Source: an uncultured Bacteroidota bacterium (GTDB lineage: Bacteria; Bacteroidota; Bacteroidia; Flavobacteriales; Flavobacteriaceae). Taken from it: a stretch of DNA of 64,000 nt. Below the pieces are notes generated by a model. That model was not told the origin of the DNA. It saw only the letters and a list, made by a program, of their open reading frames with translations, and did not search any database. Made by a program: the position numbers and the translations under genes. Position 1 is the stretch's first letter; each line of letters starts with the position of its first letter. Positions 1 through 9,850 of the stretch are shown here, in pieces. The stretch spans positions 310,001 through 374,000 of the forward strand of contig CAJWUI010000001.1 of assembly GCA_913047695.1 (NCBI GenBank). The letters are read 5' to 3'.

Positions 1-693
1 CAAAATAGAATTTCCAAAGCTAAATTGAGCATTAGTCTCATTATATTCGATATTAATTTCAGTATTCATGTTTTGTAGAATCCCTTTAAGAATTTGAAGC
101 GGTTTTTTCGGCATTATAAATTCTGCATTTTCATCTGTTTTAAGATCTTTTCTAGTATATTTTACAAGTTTATGTGCATCTGTAGAAACAAATTTTAAGG
201 ATTCAGAATCGAATTGAAAAAATACACCACTCATCACAGGTCTTAAATCGTCATTCCCGCTCGCAAACAGAGTTGTGTTAATAGCACTAAATAAAATTGT
301 GCTAGAAATAACTGTAGTTTTAGAGTCAGTAATTTGTGCTGCAATTGGGTATTCATTTCCATCTACGTAAGCAACAGAATATTTACCATTATTAGCACTA
401 ATTTCAATTGTATTTTTTTCTGTTTTCAAAAACGTAAGAGGCTGATCTGGAAATGTTTTTAATGTATCTAATAGCAATTTAGCAGGAAGTGCAATTTTAT
501 CATTTTCTGCTGACTCAATTTTTAATTCTGTGGAGAAACTTGTTTCTAAATCTGATGCTGTTAAAGTTAGTTTATTGCTATTGATTTCAAATAAAAAATT
601 CTCTAAAATAGGCAGGGTAGTTACATTATTTATGATGCCTCCTATCATTTGGAGCCCTTTAAGAAGAGAAGCACTAGATACGATAAATTTCAT
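1..693 (-). CDS. dnaN: DNA polymerase III beta sliding clamp (3' end cut by window edge)
   Basis: The ring-shaped processivity clamp that tethers DNA polymerase III to DNA. It is not in the ORF track because no stop lies inside the window. The minus strand from the ATG at 693 stays open through base 1 and gives 231 codons of a usual ~370. The N-terminus MKFIVSSASLLKGLQMI and the segments LPILENFLFEI and LTLTASDLETS are typical of bacteroidotan DnaN. It lies 109 bp downstream of gldG on the same strand; gldF-gldG-dnaN is, from memory, a common order in flavobacteria. Family assignment is firm; the C-terminal third cannot be checked. Confidence 0.95.
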   Translation of the reverse strand, partial: MKFIVSSASLLKGLQMIGGIINNVTTLPILENFLFEINSNKLTLTASDLETSFSTELKIESAENDKIALPAKLLLDTLKTFPDQPLTFLKTEKNTIEISANNGKYSVAYVDGNEYPIAAQITDSKTTVISSTILFSAINTTLFASGNDDLRPVMSGVFFQFDSESLKFVSTDAHKLVKYTRKDLKTDENAEFIMPKKPLQILKGILQNMNTEINIEYNETNAQFSFGNSIL

Positions 694-802
694 TATGAAT
701 TATAATTTTTAGTATAAAATTGAAATGGTTGTTTTTTATCAAAATCTTATATATATAAAGATATTTGAAAACATTCTAATCTTAAAACAAACTTATCAAC
801 AG

Positions 803-2455
803 TTAGAGCTCAAGATGTTTACTTCTTAATTTAGAAGTAATCCATAGAGTAATTATCCCAATGAGAATTGGTAAAGAAATCAATGTCCACTTCCAAACTT
901 GAATATTTTTTTTAGTTTTTTGAACATCAAAAAAAGCAAAATTCCATTTCTTTCCCTTTGTTACTAGATAGTCACTATTGCCTACTAAAGAATGAATGAC
1001 ATTTATTATCCATGATCTGTTAGCATAAAAATTATTTGTCCACTTATCATAACCAAGTGGGAGTGGAGATCCTTTATCAATTTGATTTTCTGCTAAATTT
1101 CCATCACTTATGACCACCAATTCAATATTTCCTTTCTCTATATAAGTATTTGTTTTAAATGGTTTAATTCGATTTTTAAACAGTGAATTATTCTTTCCTT
1201 GAACTAAGTAACCAATTGCTTTTGATTTTTGTTTAAAAGCAGAAGGTGTTATCTTCTTTGTAGCTTGTTCTAAGCTTATTTCTTCGGGGAAAGCAGATGT
1301 ATTTATAAAGTTTGAACTTTTCAACAATAAAGATTTCGATAGTCTGTTATCAATGGCTTCAATTGGACTTGCAAAACGGCAAATGATTGGACCCGTATCT
1401 TTTCCAATTATTGTCTCTTCAGGTTTTATTATGGGGTAATAAACCCATGGATAGGGAATGTACTGAGTTTTATCATTATTACCACTAGCAACTACTATAG
1501 GTGCACAGTAAATATCTTGAATAAGTGTTTTTTTTATTTTAATCCCATAATTAAAAAAATAGTCTTCAAGATTTAGATCCTGTGGTAAAAGATAACTTTT
1601 TCCAGACTTATTAAAAAGGCTATCTCTGTCGATAGCAACACCATTGACCATCCATAATAATCTTCCACCACTAAGATTGTATTGATCTAAAATATACTTC
1701 TCACTTTGAGTAAATTTTTTGCTCGCATTTGAAATTATGAGTAAATCAAACTTTTTCAAACTATCCAAACTTTGAATTGGAGAAATCTTGGAGTTTTTAA
1801 AATTAAATGCTGATAAATTATAATAAGGTTTTATGTTTTTAAGTAAGTCTGCTATCTTGATATTTTTTGAAGTCCCATGTGAATTTAGTACAGCTATATT
1901 CTTTTTTTCGTTAATACTAACTCTAAAAATCCCATCCATAATTTTGTTTTCTAGAAGCTGCATAGATCTGATAATTTTTATACTTTCATTGTCGCCCAGT
2001 TGTTTTTGTAACAATTCAACTTTTTGGGATTTTCCCTTATAACTAAAAATTGCCCACGGGAAAATTATATTTTCCTTTCGATTACCGTTTTTATTTTGAA
2101 CTACAATTTCTGGAGTAAAGCCAAATTCTTTCATTTGTTCAATTATCGAAGCAGATTTACCATATTGAAAAGGATCATTATATTTTAGAACAATATTACT
2201 ATTGTAATACTTCAATCTATTTAGAATCGCGTCTAACTCATTTCGAAAAGGTATATAGGTTTCAGGTATGTCTCCCTCCAAAAAAATATCAATAATTAGG
2301 GGTTCGTCTATTTTTTTAAGTTTAGTCAATGAACTTTTGGAAAAGCTATACCTTTTGTCATTTGTTATATCAATTTGTATAAAAAAAATATTGCTTAAGG
2401 ACATTAATATGACAATTAATGAAACTATTAAAAATAATTTATTATTCAATTTCAT
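803..2455 (-). CDS. gldG: Gliding motility ABC transporter auxiliary protein GldG
   Basis: The 550-residue protein has an N-terminal membrane anchor (about residues 7-27), a long extracytoplasmic region of the ABC-type uncharacterized transport auxiliary family, and a C-terminal membrane helix (about 517-540) followed by a short basic tail. GldG works with GldF and the ATPase GldA in a transporter needed for flavobacterial gliding. The ATG overlaps the gldF stop by 4 bp, so the two are translationally coupled. gldA is not in this window. Substrate is unknown for the family. Assignment rests on architecture, size and the gldF neighbour. Confidence 0.9.
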   Translation of the reverse strand: MKLNNKLFLIVSLIVILMSLSNIFFIQIDITNDKRYSFSKSSLTKLKKIDEPLIIDIFLEGDIPETYIPFRNELDAILNRLKYYNSNIVLKYNDPFQYGKSASIIEQMKEFGFTPEIVVQNKNGNRKENIIFPWAIFSYKGKSQKVELLQKQLGDNESIKIIRSMQLLENKIMDGIFRVSINEKKNIAVLNSHGTSKNIKIADLLKNIKPYYNLSAFNFKNSKISPIQSLDSLKKFDLLIISNASKKFTQSEKYILDQYNLSGGRLLWMVNGVAIDRDSLFNKSGKSYLLPQDLNLEDYFFNYGIKIKKTLIQDIYCAPIVVASGNNDKTQYIPYPWVYYPIIKPEETIIGKDTGPIICRFASPIEAIDNRLSKSLLLKSSNFINTSAFPEEISLEQATKKITPSAFKQKSKAIGYLVQGKNNSLFKNRIKPFKTNTYIEKGNIELVVISDGNLAENQIDKGSPLPLGYDKWTNNFYANRSWIINVIHSLVGNSDYLVTKGKKWNFAFFDVQKTKKNIQVWKWTLISLPILIGIITLWITSKLRSKHLEL

Positions 2456-3186
2456 ATATGTTGTAATTTTTTAATCTGATCAACTCCGAGCATATGAAAA
2501 ATAATTATTGAACCTATTAAATAAATAATATCATCAAGTTTAATAATACCTCGTGACAGACTTATATAATGTTTTTTTATGCCAATACTTGATACAATTT
2601 CATATAGTAATGGATCCGAAACTAGGCCAGCTATGAAATCCCACATGAAAAATTGAAAAAAACATAAAATAAAACCAGTCAAGAATGATACAACTAGGCT
2701 TCGATATAAAAGAGAGCAATACAAGCATATACTTATAAATATAAGCCCAACAAGAAATAGACCAAAATAAGAGGTTATAATGGAAGAAAAATCTAGCTCT
2801 GATTCAAGTTTTAATAATGAATTAAGTGCTAGAATATTTATTAGAGTTATTAGAAAGCATGTAGAAAAAATAGATGTTAACCCCAAAAACTTGCCTCTAA
2901 AAATTTCATACGGATTTAGGGGTTTGGTTATCAGTAATTCTATAGTTCCAGTTGATATTTCTTCAGAAAAACTTCCCAATGATAATGACGAAATTAGCAC
3001 AACTAGGAGCCAAGGACCTAATTCAAAAAATAAATCAATATTGGCAACTTCATAATTTAAAAAATTGTACGGGGTATCAAAAAACCAAAGGATTAATGTG
3101 TTAATTGTTAAATATGAACCAATAACTAAATAGCCGGTCAAATTGGTAAAATAAAATTTAAATTCTCTTTTTGCTATACCCCACAT
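2452..3186 (-). CDS. gldF: Gliding motility ABC transporter permease GldF
   Basis: An ABC-2 type permease of about 244 residues with six hydrophobic segments, partner of GldG. The segment SSLSLGSFSEEISTGTIELL followed by PLNPYEIFRGKF is characteristic of the family. The track starts at a TTG (3195) inside the upstream gene. I prefer the ATG at 3186 (MWGIAKREFKFYF), which lies just after the upstream stop and matches the usual short family N-terminus. It overlaps gldG by 4 bp. Confidence 0.92.
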   Translation of the reverse strand: MWGIAKREFKFYFTNLTGYLVIGSYLTINTLILWFFDTPYNFLNYEVANIDLFFELGPWLLVVLISSLSLGSFSEEISTGTIELLITKPLNPYEIFRGKFLGLTSIFSTCFLITLINILALNSLLKLESELDFSSIITSYFGLFLVGLIFISICLYCSLLYRSLVVSFLTGFILCFFQFFMWDFIAGLVSDPLLYEIVSSIGIKKHYISLSRGIIKLDDIIYLIGSIIIFHMLGVDQIKKLQHI

Positions 3187-3187
3187 A

Positions 3188-4018
3188 TTAGTCAAATTGA
3201 ACTGTTACAGGATCACGATAACCCAATCCAAAAAGAGATCCAGCTCCACCCACGGTTTGAGGATTACTCTTGTAAACGGCTAACTCAAGATGACCTGCTG
3301 AATTAAATAATGCAATTTTTTTTCCATCCTCTTCTCTTTTACCTTTTGGTAAGTTGAAATCAATTGCTTGACTATAGCTTTTGAAAATTTTTTTGAATTT
3401 TACAGATCTTGCAAAAATTGTAAAGTTTCTGGATTTACCTATTTCAAGAAAAAGGGATTCTTTTATACTTGTTATTAAATTACCGTAATTATCAATATAA
3501 ATAACACTACCCAAAATTTGATTTTTATCTTTATTAATTACTGGTTTAATATCGGTTAACTCTTTAATTTCTTTAATCGATTTACCAATTACTTCAAGTT
3601 TTCCATTTCTCGTAATATGAGCCGCCACATTTATAAAAATATCAAATACTGGAAATGCAGAAACTATTTTTCCATGTATATTGATTTCAACAATTTTTGT
3701 CGCAGCCAAGTCTTCTTTTATCATAGATAAAATTCCATTATCAGAGCAAATAAAATAGTGCTCTTCAAATTCCATAACAAGGTGAACATTTTCAGGAGTC
3801 CATTCGGATTCCACACCAATAATGTGAATGCTTCCATTTGGAAATGATCGAAATGCATTTTTTAATATATACGCAGTCTCTGATGGATTATATGGACTAA
3901 TTTCATGAGATATATCAATTATGGTAATATCTGGAATCTGTTGCATTAATGCCCCTTTAATTACTGAAACAGAGTAATCTTTATGTCCAAAATCTGTAGT
4001 CAGGGTAACAATTGGCAT
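3188..4018 (-). CDS. SAM hydroxide adenosyltransferase (DUF62 / fluorinase-chlorinase family)
   Basis: This 276-residue protein is of the family that includes fluorinase and chlorinase; most members hydrolyse S-adenosylmethionine to adenosine and methionine. The N-terminal TTDFGHKDYSV carries the conserved Asp that binds the ribose. IDISHEISPYNP and the C-terminal NSAGHLELAVYKSN are family signatures. I do not see the loop insertion of true fluorinases, so halogenation is not inferred. It sits directly upstream of gldF with the stop 1-2 bp before the preferred gldF ATG. It is divergent from phoH across a 98-bp gap. Confidence 0.85.
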   Translation of the reverse strand: MPIVTLTTDFGHKDYSVSVIKGALMQQIPDITIIDISHEISPYNPSETAYILKNAFRSFPNGSIHIIGVESEWTPENVHLVMEFEEHYFICSDNGILSMIKEDLAATKIVEINIHGKIVSAFPVFDIFINVAAHITRNGKLEVIGKSIKEIKELTDIKPVINKDKNQILGSVIYIDNYGNLITSIKESLFLEIGKSRNFTIFARSVKFKKIFKSYSQAIDFNLPKGKREEDGKKIALFNSAGHLELAVYKSNPQTVGGAGSLFGLGYRDPVTVQFD

Positions 4019-4102
4019 AAAGTCTGTTTATAATTATTGATTAATTTAAAATTATCTAATTTTAAAAATATAATTTAGCTCAAACACAAAAATAAACCAT
4101 TT

Positions 4103-4110
4103 TAAATTTG
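4103..4110 (+). promoter_or_regulatory. Putative -7 box TAAATTTG upstream of phoH
   Basis: TAAATTTG matches the Bacteroidota TAnnTTTG -7 consensus. Initiation about 7 nt downstream would fall at or within a base or two of the TTG start of phoH, giving an essentially leaderless mRNA. I see no clear TTG -33 element at the expected spacing, so this is tentative. Confidence 0.4.
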
Positions 4111-4116
4111 TAGACT

Positions 4117-5070
4117 TTGAATGAAATTAAAATTGATTTAACTGGAGTAAGTGCACAAGAGTTCTTTGGTCATCAAAATACAAATGTACAGAAGATAAGT
4201 AAACATTTTCCAAAAATTAAGATAGTAGCTAGAGGAAACACTCTTATGGCATATGGTGAGGATATCCTTCTCCAAGAATTTTCTACAAAGACACATATGC
4301 TTGTAGCGCATTACGGTAAATTCAATGTGTTAAATGAAGAGATAATTGATAGAATTATTTTAGCTGATAGCAAAGAGAAAGCTTTTTTAAATGGCGGCAC
4401 CGAAGCTAATATATTGCATGGAGTAGGGGGGAAAATAATTAAGGCTAAGACTTTAAACCAGAGGAAATTGGTTGAATCCATAAAAAAAAATGATATGGTA
4501 TTTGCCATTGGTCCCGCTGGAACTGGAAAGACTTATACTGGAGTAGCGATTGCAGTTAAAGCTTTGAAAGATAAACAAGTAAAAAGAATTATCCTGACTA
4601 GACCTGCTGTTGAGGCAGGAGAAAATTTAGGGTTTCTCCCTGGAGATTTGAATGAAAAACTTGACCCATACATGCAGCCACTCTATGACGCTTTACGTGA
4701 GATGATTCCAAACGAAACTTTACAAGGCTATTTTGTAAAAGGTATTATACAAATCGCACCACTGGCTTTTATGCGTGGAAGAACACTTGACAATGCTTTT
4801 GTTATACTAGATGAAGCGCAAAATTCTACCCATTCTCAAATGAAAATGTTTTTAACTAGAATGGGAAAAAACTCAAAATTTATCATAACAGGGGATCCGG
4901 AACAAATTGACCTGCCAAGAAGTGTATTATCAGGGCTTAAAGAAGCTCTTTTAATTCTCAAAAATTCGGATGGAATTGGAATTATCCAGCTAGATGACAA
5001 AGATGTAATACGACATTCATTAGTCAAAAAAATTATTGAGGCGTACAAAACAATTGAACACAATAATTAA
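4117..5070 (+). CDS. phoH: PhoH family P-loop ATPase
   Basis: This 317-residue PhoH/PhoL-type ATPase is thought to act in RNA metabolism. Walker A GPAGTGKT is at residues 132-139 and Walker B with the DEAQ motif (VILDEAQN) is near 229-236; GDPEQIDLP is a further family motif. The N-terminal ~100 residues form the KH-like region of these proteins. The start is TTG; the ATG four bases later is out of frame. The N-terminus (M)[17 protein letters not shown] fits Bacteroidota homologues. The stop overlaps the purC ATG by 1 bp (TAATG). Confidence 0.93.
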   Translation: MNEIKIDLTGVSAQEFFGHQNTNVQKISKHFPKIKIVARGNTLMAYGEDILLQEFSTKTHMLVAHYGKFNVLNEEIIDRIILADSKEKAFLNGGTEANILHGVGGKIIKAKTLNQRKLVESIKKNDMVFAIGPAGTGKTYTGVAIAVKALKDKQVKRIILTRPAVEAGENLGFLPGDLNEKLDPYMQPLYDALREMIPNETLQGYFVKGIIQIAPLAFMRGRTLDNAFVILDEAQNSTHSQMKMFLTRMGKNSKFIITGDPEQIDLPRSVLSGLKEALLILKNSDGIGIIQLDDKDVIRHSLVKKIIEAYKTIEHNN

Positions 5071-6026
5071 TGATTTCAAATGTATTAATAAATACAGATT
5101 TTAAATTAAAAGGATTAAGAGAAAAATATACAGGAAAAGTCCGTGATGTGTATAAATTAAAAAATAATTTGTTGGTAGTAATCGTAACGGACCGAATTTC
5201 TGCATTTGATGTTGTTTTACCAAGGGGCATACCCTTTAAGGGACAAATATTAAACCAAATAGCTGCCAATATGCTTTTTCAAACTAAAGATATTGTTCCA
5301 AACTGGCTTCTAGCCACTCCTGATCCAAATGTCTCTATAGGTAGAGTCTGTATACCATTTAAAGTTGAGATGGTAATCAGGGGTTATTTGACTGGTCATG
5401 CTGCTAGGATATACAATTCTGGCGGTAGATCTATATCTGGTGTTATTCTTCCTGAAGGTATGAAAGAGAATGATAAATTTGAAAATCCGATTATAACACC
5501 ATCTACAAAAGCTGAAAAAGGTCATGATGAAGATATTTCAAGAGAAGAAATAATTAAAAAAGGTATTGTAAGTAAACATGATTACGAAATTCTTGAAAAC
5601 TATACAAAAAAACTATTTGAGAGAGGAACAGAAATTGCAAAGAAACAAGGATTAATCCTTGTCGATACTAAATATGAATTTGGTAAAACCGTTGAAGGAG
5701 AAATAGTTCTAATCGACGAAATTCATACACCCGATTCATCGAGATATTTTTATGAAAAGGGTTACTCCGAAAGACAAATTAATGGGGATAGGCAAAAACA
5801 ACTTTCAAAAGAATTTGTTCGCGAGTGGCTTATAGAAAATAACTTTAGAGGTCTCCCAGGACAAAATCTGCCAAAAATGGATAAACAGTTGATTTTATCT
5901 GTTACAAAAAGGTACATTGAATTATTTGAAAAAATAATGGGCAAGTCTTTTGTAAGATCATCATCTACAGAAAATTTACTCAAAAGAGTTAACCAAAATA
6001 TAGTAACTTATTTGGAGTCCATCTAG
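5070..6026 (+). CDS. purC: Phosphoribosylaminoimidazole-succinocarboxamide synthase (SAICAR synthase)
   Basis: It ligates aspartate to CAIR using ATP in purine biosynthesis. The protein has 318 residues. Motifs include [11 protein letters not shown] (phosphate loop), [25 protein letters not shown] and LVDTKYEFG, all diagnostic. It is longer than the ~240-residue E. coli type and matches the ~300-residue type. It is translationally coupled to phoH. The purine enzyme and PhoH share no obvious function, so co-transcription is probably genomic economy. Confidence 0.97.
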   Translation: MISNVLINTDFKLKGLREKYTGKVRDVYKLKNNLLVVIVTDRISAFDVVLPRGIPFKGQILNQIAANMLFQTKDIVPNWLLATPDPNVSIGRVCIPFKVEMVIRGYLTGHAARIYNSGGRSISGVILPEGMKENDKFENPIITPSTKAEKGHDEDISREEIIKKGIVSKHDYEILENYTKKLFERGTEIAKKQGLILVDTKYEFGKTVEGEIVLIDEIHTPDSSRYFYEKGYSERQINGDRQKQLSKEFVREWLIENNFRGLPGQNLPKMDKQLILSVTKRYIELFEKIMGKSFVRSSSTENLLKRVNQNIVTYLESI

Positions 6027-6088
6027 ATTGCAAACAAAATATATGCTGAGTGTCTTGACTTATTTAAATATTTCTGTCTAATTCTCAA

Positions 6089-6997
6089 CTACCTTAATCT
6101 TAACAAAATATCATGTATCTCATCAACAGATTTACTAGATGAAACTTTAATTGAATTTTCATATTTTTTAAACCATGTAATCTGTTTTTTTGCAAATCTT
6201 CGTGAATTTTTTTTTATTTCATCTACAGCGTCGTTAAGTGTAAGTTTTCCATCAAAATATTTGAATAGCTCTTTATATCCAATTGTTTTTAATGGTGTTA
6301 AATTTTTATAACTTTTTAAATTAAAGGCCTCTTCTTCTAGACCTTTTTTTAACATGGAATCTACACGTTTGTTTATTTTCTGATAAAGAATATTTCTTGG
6401 ACAATCTAAAAGAATCATTTTTGAAATAAAATCACGTTTTTTGTTCGTCTTTCCTAAAAATGAGGAGTAAGGACGGCCAGAACTAATAGAAACTTCTAGT
6501 GCTCTTACTAAACGGGCTGGATTTTTAATATCAACAGACTTGAAATAGGTAGGGTCCTTTTCAAAAAGTAAATTTTGCAGTGACTTTAGGCCATGCTTTT
6601 TATAAAAATAGTTTATTTGTTTTCTAGTATCTTCAGTTATGGTTGGGAATTTATCTATTCCAAACATTGCAGCATCCGCATACATACCAGATCCTCCAAC
6701 CATTATAAGTATTTTTTTATCTTGAAAAAGTTCATTTATTTTCTGAATAATATCTTTCTCAAAATCACCAACGGTATAGATGTCCTTGATTGATTTATGT
6801 TGAATAAAATGATGTTTAATTTGAGAGAGCTCATTTTTACTAGGCACAGCAGTTCCAATTGAAATTTCATTGTAAAATTGTCTTGAATCACAAGAGAGAA
6901 TCTCAGTTTTAAATTTTTTCGCTAGCTCTATGCTAAATTTTGTTTTTCCAACGCATGTTGGTCCAGCTACATAAATTAATGTATTATTTTTCATCAT
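6089..6997 (-). CDS. miaA: tRNA dimethylallyltransferase
   Basis: It transfers a dimethylallyl group to N6 of A37 in tRNAs reading UNN codons. The P-loop GPTCVGKT lies close to the N-terminus. LSCDSRQFYNEISIGT, the GGSGMY segment and RALEVS are family hallmarks. About 302 residues, normal size. The track start (7033) would lie well inside the upstream gene. Two adjacent ATGs at 6997 and 6994 give MMKNNTLIYVAGPT, with a GGAAAA stretch just upstream, so I use 6997. It overlaps the channel gene by 14 bp or fewer. Confidence 0.95.
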   Translation of the reverse strand: MMKNNTLIYVAGPTCVGKTKFSIELAKKFKTEILSCDSRQFYNEISIGTAVPSKNELSQIKHHFIQHKSIKDIYTVGDFEKDIIQKINELFQDKKILIMVGGSGMYADAAMFGIDKFPTITEDTRKQINYFYKKHGLKSLQNLLFEKDPTYFKSVDIKNPARLVRALEVSISSGRPYSSFLGKTNKKRDFISKMILLDCPRNILYQKINKRVDSMLKKGLEEEAFNLKSYKNLTPLKTIGYKELFKYFDGKLTLNDAVDEIKKNSRRFAKKQITWFKKYENSIKVSSSKSVDEIHDILLRLR

Positions 6998-7796
6998 TGA
7001 GTATTTTTCCACACTCATGACAATAAATCGCATCCTCTTTATGATCTGAATTCATACAATATGGACAAGATTGGGTATTTAAATCTACATTTGTTTTTTT
7101 TGTCATTTCAGCTGTAACAATTCCAGTTGGAACAGCAATTATTCCGTAACCTAAAACCATAATAATTGATGCTAAAAATTGTCCAAATGGAGTTATAGGT
7201 GCAATATCACCGTAACCAACAGTTGTTAAAGTTACAATACACCAATAGATACTAATAGGGATACTTGTGAAACCACTTTTTTCACTTTCTATTAGATACA
7301 TTAAAGTACCAAAAATGACGCATAAAATAACTACACTAAAAAGGAAGACAAATATTTTTCTTCCACTCGCTTTTAAAGCTTTTAACAAAGCATTTGATTC
7401 GCCTATATATGGTGCTAGTTTTAGTATTCTAAATACTCTTAACAGACGAAGTGCTTTTAAAGCCACTAAACTATTTGTTCCAATTATAATCAGAGAAAGA
7501 TATTTTGGGACAATTGAAATGAAATCAATTATTCCATAAAAACTGAAAATATAACTCAGTGGTCTTCGGACGCAGATAATTCTGAGTAAATATTCAATTG
7601 AAAATAAAATTGTCACAACCCATTCAGCTATATTTAAGTACTCACTATATATGTTATTTATAGCTTCAATGCTCTCTAGTGAAACAAAAAAGACACTTAA
7701 TAATATAGTTATCAGCAGTAAAACATCAAAGAGCTTTCCTGCTGGTGTATCAGCTTCATATATAATTGTATGAAGACGATGTTGTAATCTTTTCAT
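6984..7796 (-). CDS. Voltage-gated-type potassium channel with C-terminal zinc ribbon
   Basis: A 270-residue six-helix ion channel. Hydrophobic segments fill residues ~22-225. The S4-like helix has arginines at regular spacing (KALRLLRVFRILKLAPY, ~114-130). The pore carries the K+ selectivity filter TTVGYGD at 191-197. After the last helix, residues 244-262 hold CPYC...CHEC, a short zinc-ribbon-like motif, unusual for a textbook Kv channel. It probably mediates K+ efflux; gating is unknown. It overlaps the start of miaA. Confidence 0.88.
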   Translation of the reverse strand: MKRLQHRLHTIIYEADTPAGKLFDVLLLITILLSVFFVSLESIEAINNIYSEYLNIAEWVVTILFSIEYLLRIICVRRPLSYIFSFYGIIDFISIVPKYLSLIIIGTNSLVALKALRLLRVFRILKLAPYIGESNALLKALKASGRKIFVFLFSVVILCVIFGTLMYLIESEKSGFTSIPISIYWCIVTLTTVGYGDIAPITPFGQFLASIIMVLGYGIIAVPTGIVTAEMTKKTNVDLNTQSCPYCMNSDHKEDAIYCHECGKILNDEK

Positions 7797-7850
7797 TTTA
7801 TATTAACTAAAATAAACTTAATATATCAAACCATTTGAATTCTAGAAACT

Positions 7851-9158
7851 TTATAAATTTATCAACTTTATGTATTTCTTTTTTAATAAAAAACTATAAA
7901 TTAATTTTTTTGTATCGTTGTTTTCTTCCATTGAAATAAGGCGTGAATTTATTTGTGAAATTGTTTTAATTTGATGATTTAATTCAAAATATCCATAACC
8001 TCTGAATTGATTATTTTTTATCAAAATGAAGGTGAATTCCCCATGTTTTCTTCCATTTTCGATTATTAGGAAGTTTGGGAAAGGATATGAAAATGATTTA
8101 CTTAATTTTTTGACTTTGTAATTATATTTTTTTGGGCTTTCTTTTGACTTAATAGAAAAACTTGAATTATTTAACTTTATTTCAAATTTCTGTACCAAAA
8201 TTGCAATTGCCTTTTCCGCATCGATTTTATTTTTGAACACTGTTAAATATTTAAATTTTTTTTTGACCTGCTCAATAATTATACGGTGGTATGTTTTTGT
8301 GTCATCAACTCTAACACCAACTGAATAAATTCTGTATTTAGAGGAAGTATTTAATACAGGTCTGTTAATTTTTATTTCAATTTGTTGTTTTAAAAGTGTG
8401 ATTAGTTGACCACCAGTTAGAGAAAAAGAGACTTGAGATATTTTATTTTGAATAATTAACGATTTCTTCTTCGATGAGGTTAAATCTTGAGTAACAGTCT
8501 GTTTTATATTTTTGCTTTTCCCTATGTATATTATTTTGTTATGTGCATCGAGAATATAGTATATGCCCATTTTTGTTGGTAATTTGTCAATAATTTTAAG
8601 AAATCGTTTTGAAGCTTTATTATTATTTAAATTTTTTATGTGTTCTCTTATAATATTTTTTTTAATATCCTTTTCAATAAGTAACTCAAAAAGCTTAAGA
8701 GTTGCTTGAGCATCTCCAAATGCTCTATGCCTAATTGAAAATGGAATACCAAGGTTATTTACCAATTTTCCTAAACTAAATTCTTTCTGCTCTGGTAGTA
8801 ATTCCTTTGATAAATTTATCGTACAAATTGTTTCCCTTTCAAATAGATATCCAAGTCTTTTAAATTCTGTTTTTAATATTCTATAGTCAAAAGCTGCATT
8901 ATGTGCAACTATTATGCAATTCCTAGTAATTTCGACGATTCGTTTTGCAACCTCAAAAAATACTGGTGCTTTCTCAATCATCTTTTCATTTATTCCAGTA
9001 AGCTTTTGTACGAACGGTTGGATTTTTTTTTTTGGATTTATCAAACTACAAAATTGGTCTGTAATTTTAAAGCCATCATATTGATATATTGCAATTTCTG
9101 TAATTCCTTCCTCATCGTAATCACCTCCAGTTGTCTCAATATCTATAATGGCATACAT
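7851..9158 (-). CDS. DnaQ-like 3'-5' exonuclease fused to a GIY-YIG nuclease domain
   Basis: A two-nuclease protein of about 435 residues. Residues 1-160 form a DEDDh exonuclease: DIETTG (Asp6, Glu8), HNAAFD, and HRAFGDA (His144, Asp149). Near residue 195 begins a GIY-YIG domain (GIYYIL then IIYIGKS), as in the N-terminus of UvrC. The remaining ~200 residues are Lys-rich and unassigned. Such fusions occur in Bacteroidota and are usually annotated as DNA polymerase III epsilon-like. I chose the ATG at 9158 (MYAIIDIETTGG) because the track start lies in the upstream gene. The gap to that gene is 1 bp. Confidence 0.88.
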   Translation of the reverse strand: MYAIIDIETTGGDYDEEGITEIAIYQYDGFKITDQFCSLINPKKKIQPFVQKLTGINEKMIEKAPVFFEVAKRIVEITRNCIIVAHNAAFDYRILKTEFKRLGYLFERETICTINLSKELLPEQKEFSLGKLVNNLGIPFSIRHRAFGDAQATLKLFELLIEKDIKKNIIREHIKNLNNNKASKRFLKIIDKLPTKMGIYYILDAHNKIIYIGKSKNIKQTVTQDLTSSKKKSLIIQNKISQVSFSLTGGQLITLLKQQIEIKINRPVLNTSSKYRIYSVGVRVDDTKTYHRIIIEQVKKKFKYLTVFKNKIDAEKAIAILVQKFEIKLNNSSFSIKSKESPKKYNYKVKKLSKSFSYPFPNFLIIENGRKHGEFTFILIKNNQFRGYGYFELNHQIKTISQINSRLISMEENNDTKKLIYSFLLKKKYIKLINL

Positions 9159-9159
9159 C

Positions 9160-9798
9160 TTAATAATTCCTCTCTCCAAAAATTTTACTTCCGATCCTCA
9201 CCATTGTTGAACCTTCTTCAATCCCTATTTGGTAGTCACCACTCATACCCATTGATAAAACTCTAAGATTATTATAACTATTATACAGCTTTGAAAGGGA
9301 CCTAAATTCATTTCTAATCTGATTTTTGTCTTCTGTAAAGCTTGCCATTCCCATTAGACCTGAAATTTTGATATTCGGAAGTGTTTTAGAGAAATTTAAA
9401 AATTCTTCTAGCTCTGAAGGCTTTATACCAAACTTGGTCTCTTCATTAGCAATTCTTATTTGTATTAGACATTTTATTTCTCGATTGCGTTTAAAGGCTT
9501 GTTTTTGTATTTCTTTTAAAAGTTTGTGACTATCAACGGAGTGGATAGTATTTACAAACGAGGCTATATATTTGACTTTATTTGTTTGTAAATGCCCAAT
9601 CATATGCCATAGTATGTCTTTGGGTAATTGATCAAATTTGGACACCATTTCCTGAACTTTATTTTCACCAAAAATTCTCTGTCCAGCATGATAAGCTTCT
9701 TTTAAGTCATTAATGGGTTTAGTTTTTGATACAGCAACTATATCAATGTTGTTTGGAATACTACTTTTTAAAATACTCAAATTTTTTTCTATCTGCAT
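9160..9798 (-). CDS. YggS/PLPBP family pyridoxal phosphate homeostasis protein
   Basis: A PLP-binding single-domain TIM barrel of 212 residues that buffers pyridoxal phosphate. The PLP lysine is in VAVSKTKP. FGENKVQE, WHMIGHLQTNK and the C-terminal LSMGMSGDYQIGIEEGSTMVRIG (shared phosphate-binding region) are family signatures. Size is normal. It is co-directional with and almost abutting the exonuclease gene, suggesting one transcript. Its upstream side faces a terminator hairpin at 9851-9883. Confidence 0.95.
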   Translation of the reverse strand: MQIEKNLSILKSSIPNNIDIVAVSKTKPINDLKEAYHAGQRIFGENKVQEMVSKFDQLPKDILWHMIGHLQTNKVKYIASFVNTIHSVDSHKLLKEIQKQAFKRNREIKCLIQIRIANEETKFGIKPSELEEFLNFSKTLPNIKISGLMGMASFTEDKNQIRNEFRSLSKLYNSYNNLRVLSMGMSGDYQIGIEEGSTMVRIGSKIFGERNY

Positions 9799-9850
9799 GA
9801 AGTTAAAAGTATAATCAATATTTTTTTTAAAATAAAATTACTTTAAAATG

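Noticed and set aside
530-712. 60-residue plus-strand ORF
   Set aside because: It is antisense to dnaN, which is open on the minus strand through base 1.
3188-4018. Fluorinase or chlorinase
   Set aside because: The protein matches the general DUF62 SAM-hydrolysing group; I do not see the extra loop characteristic of halogenases.
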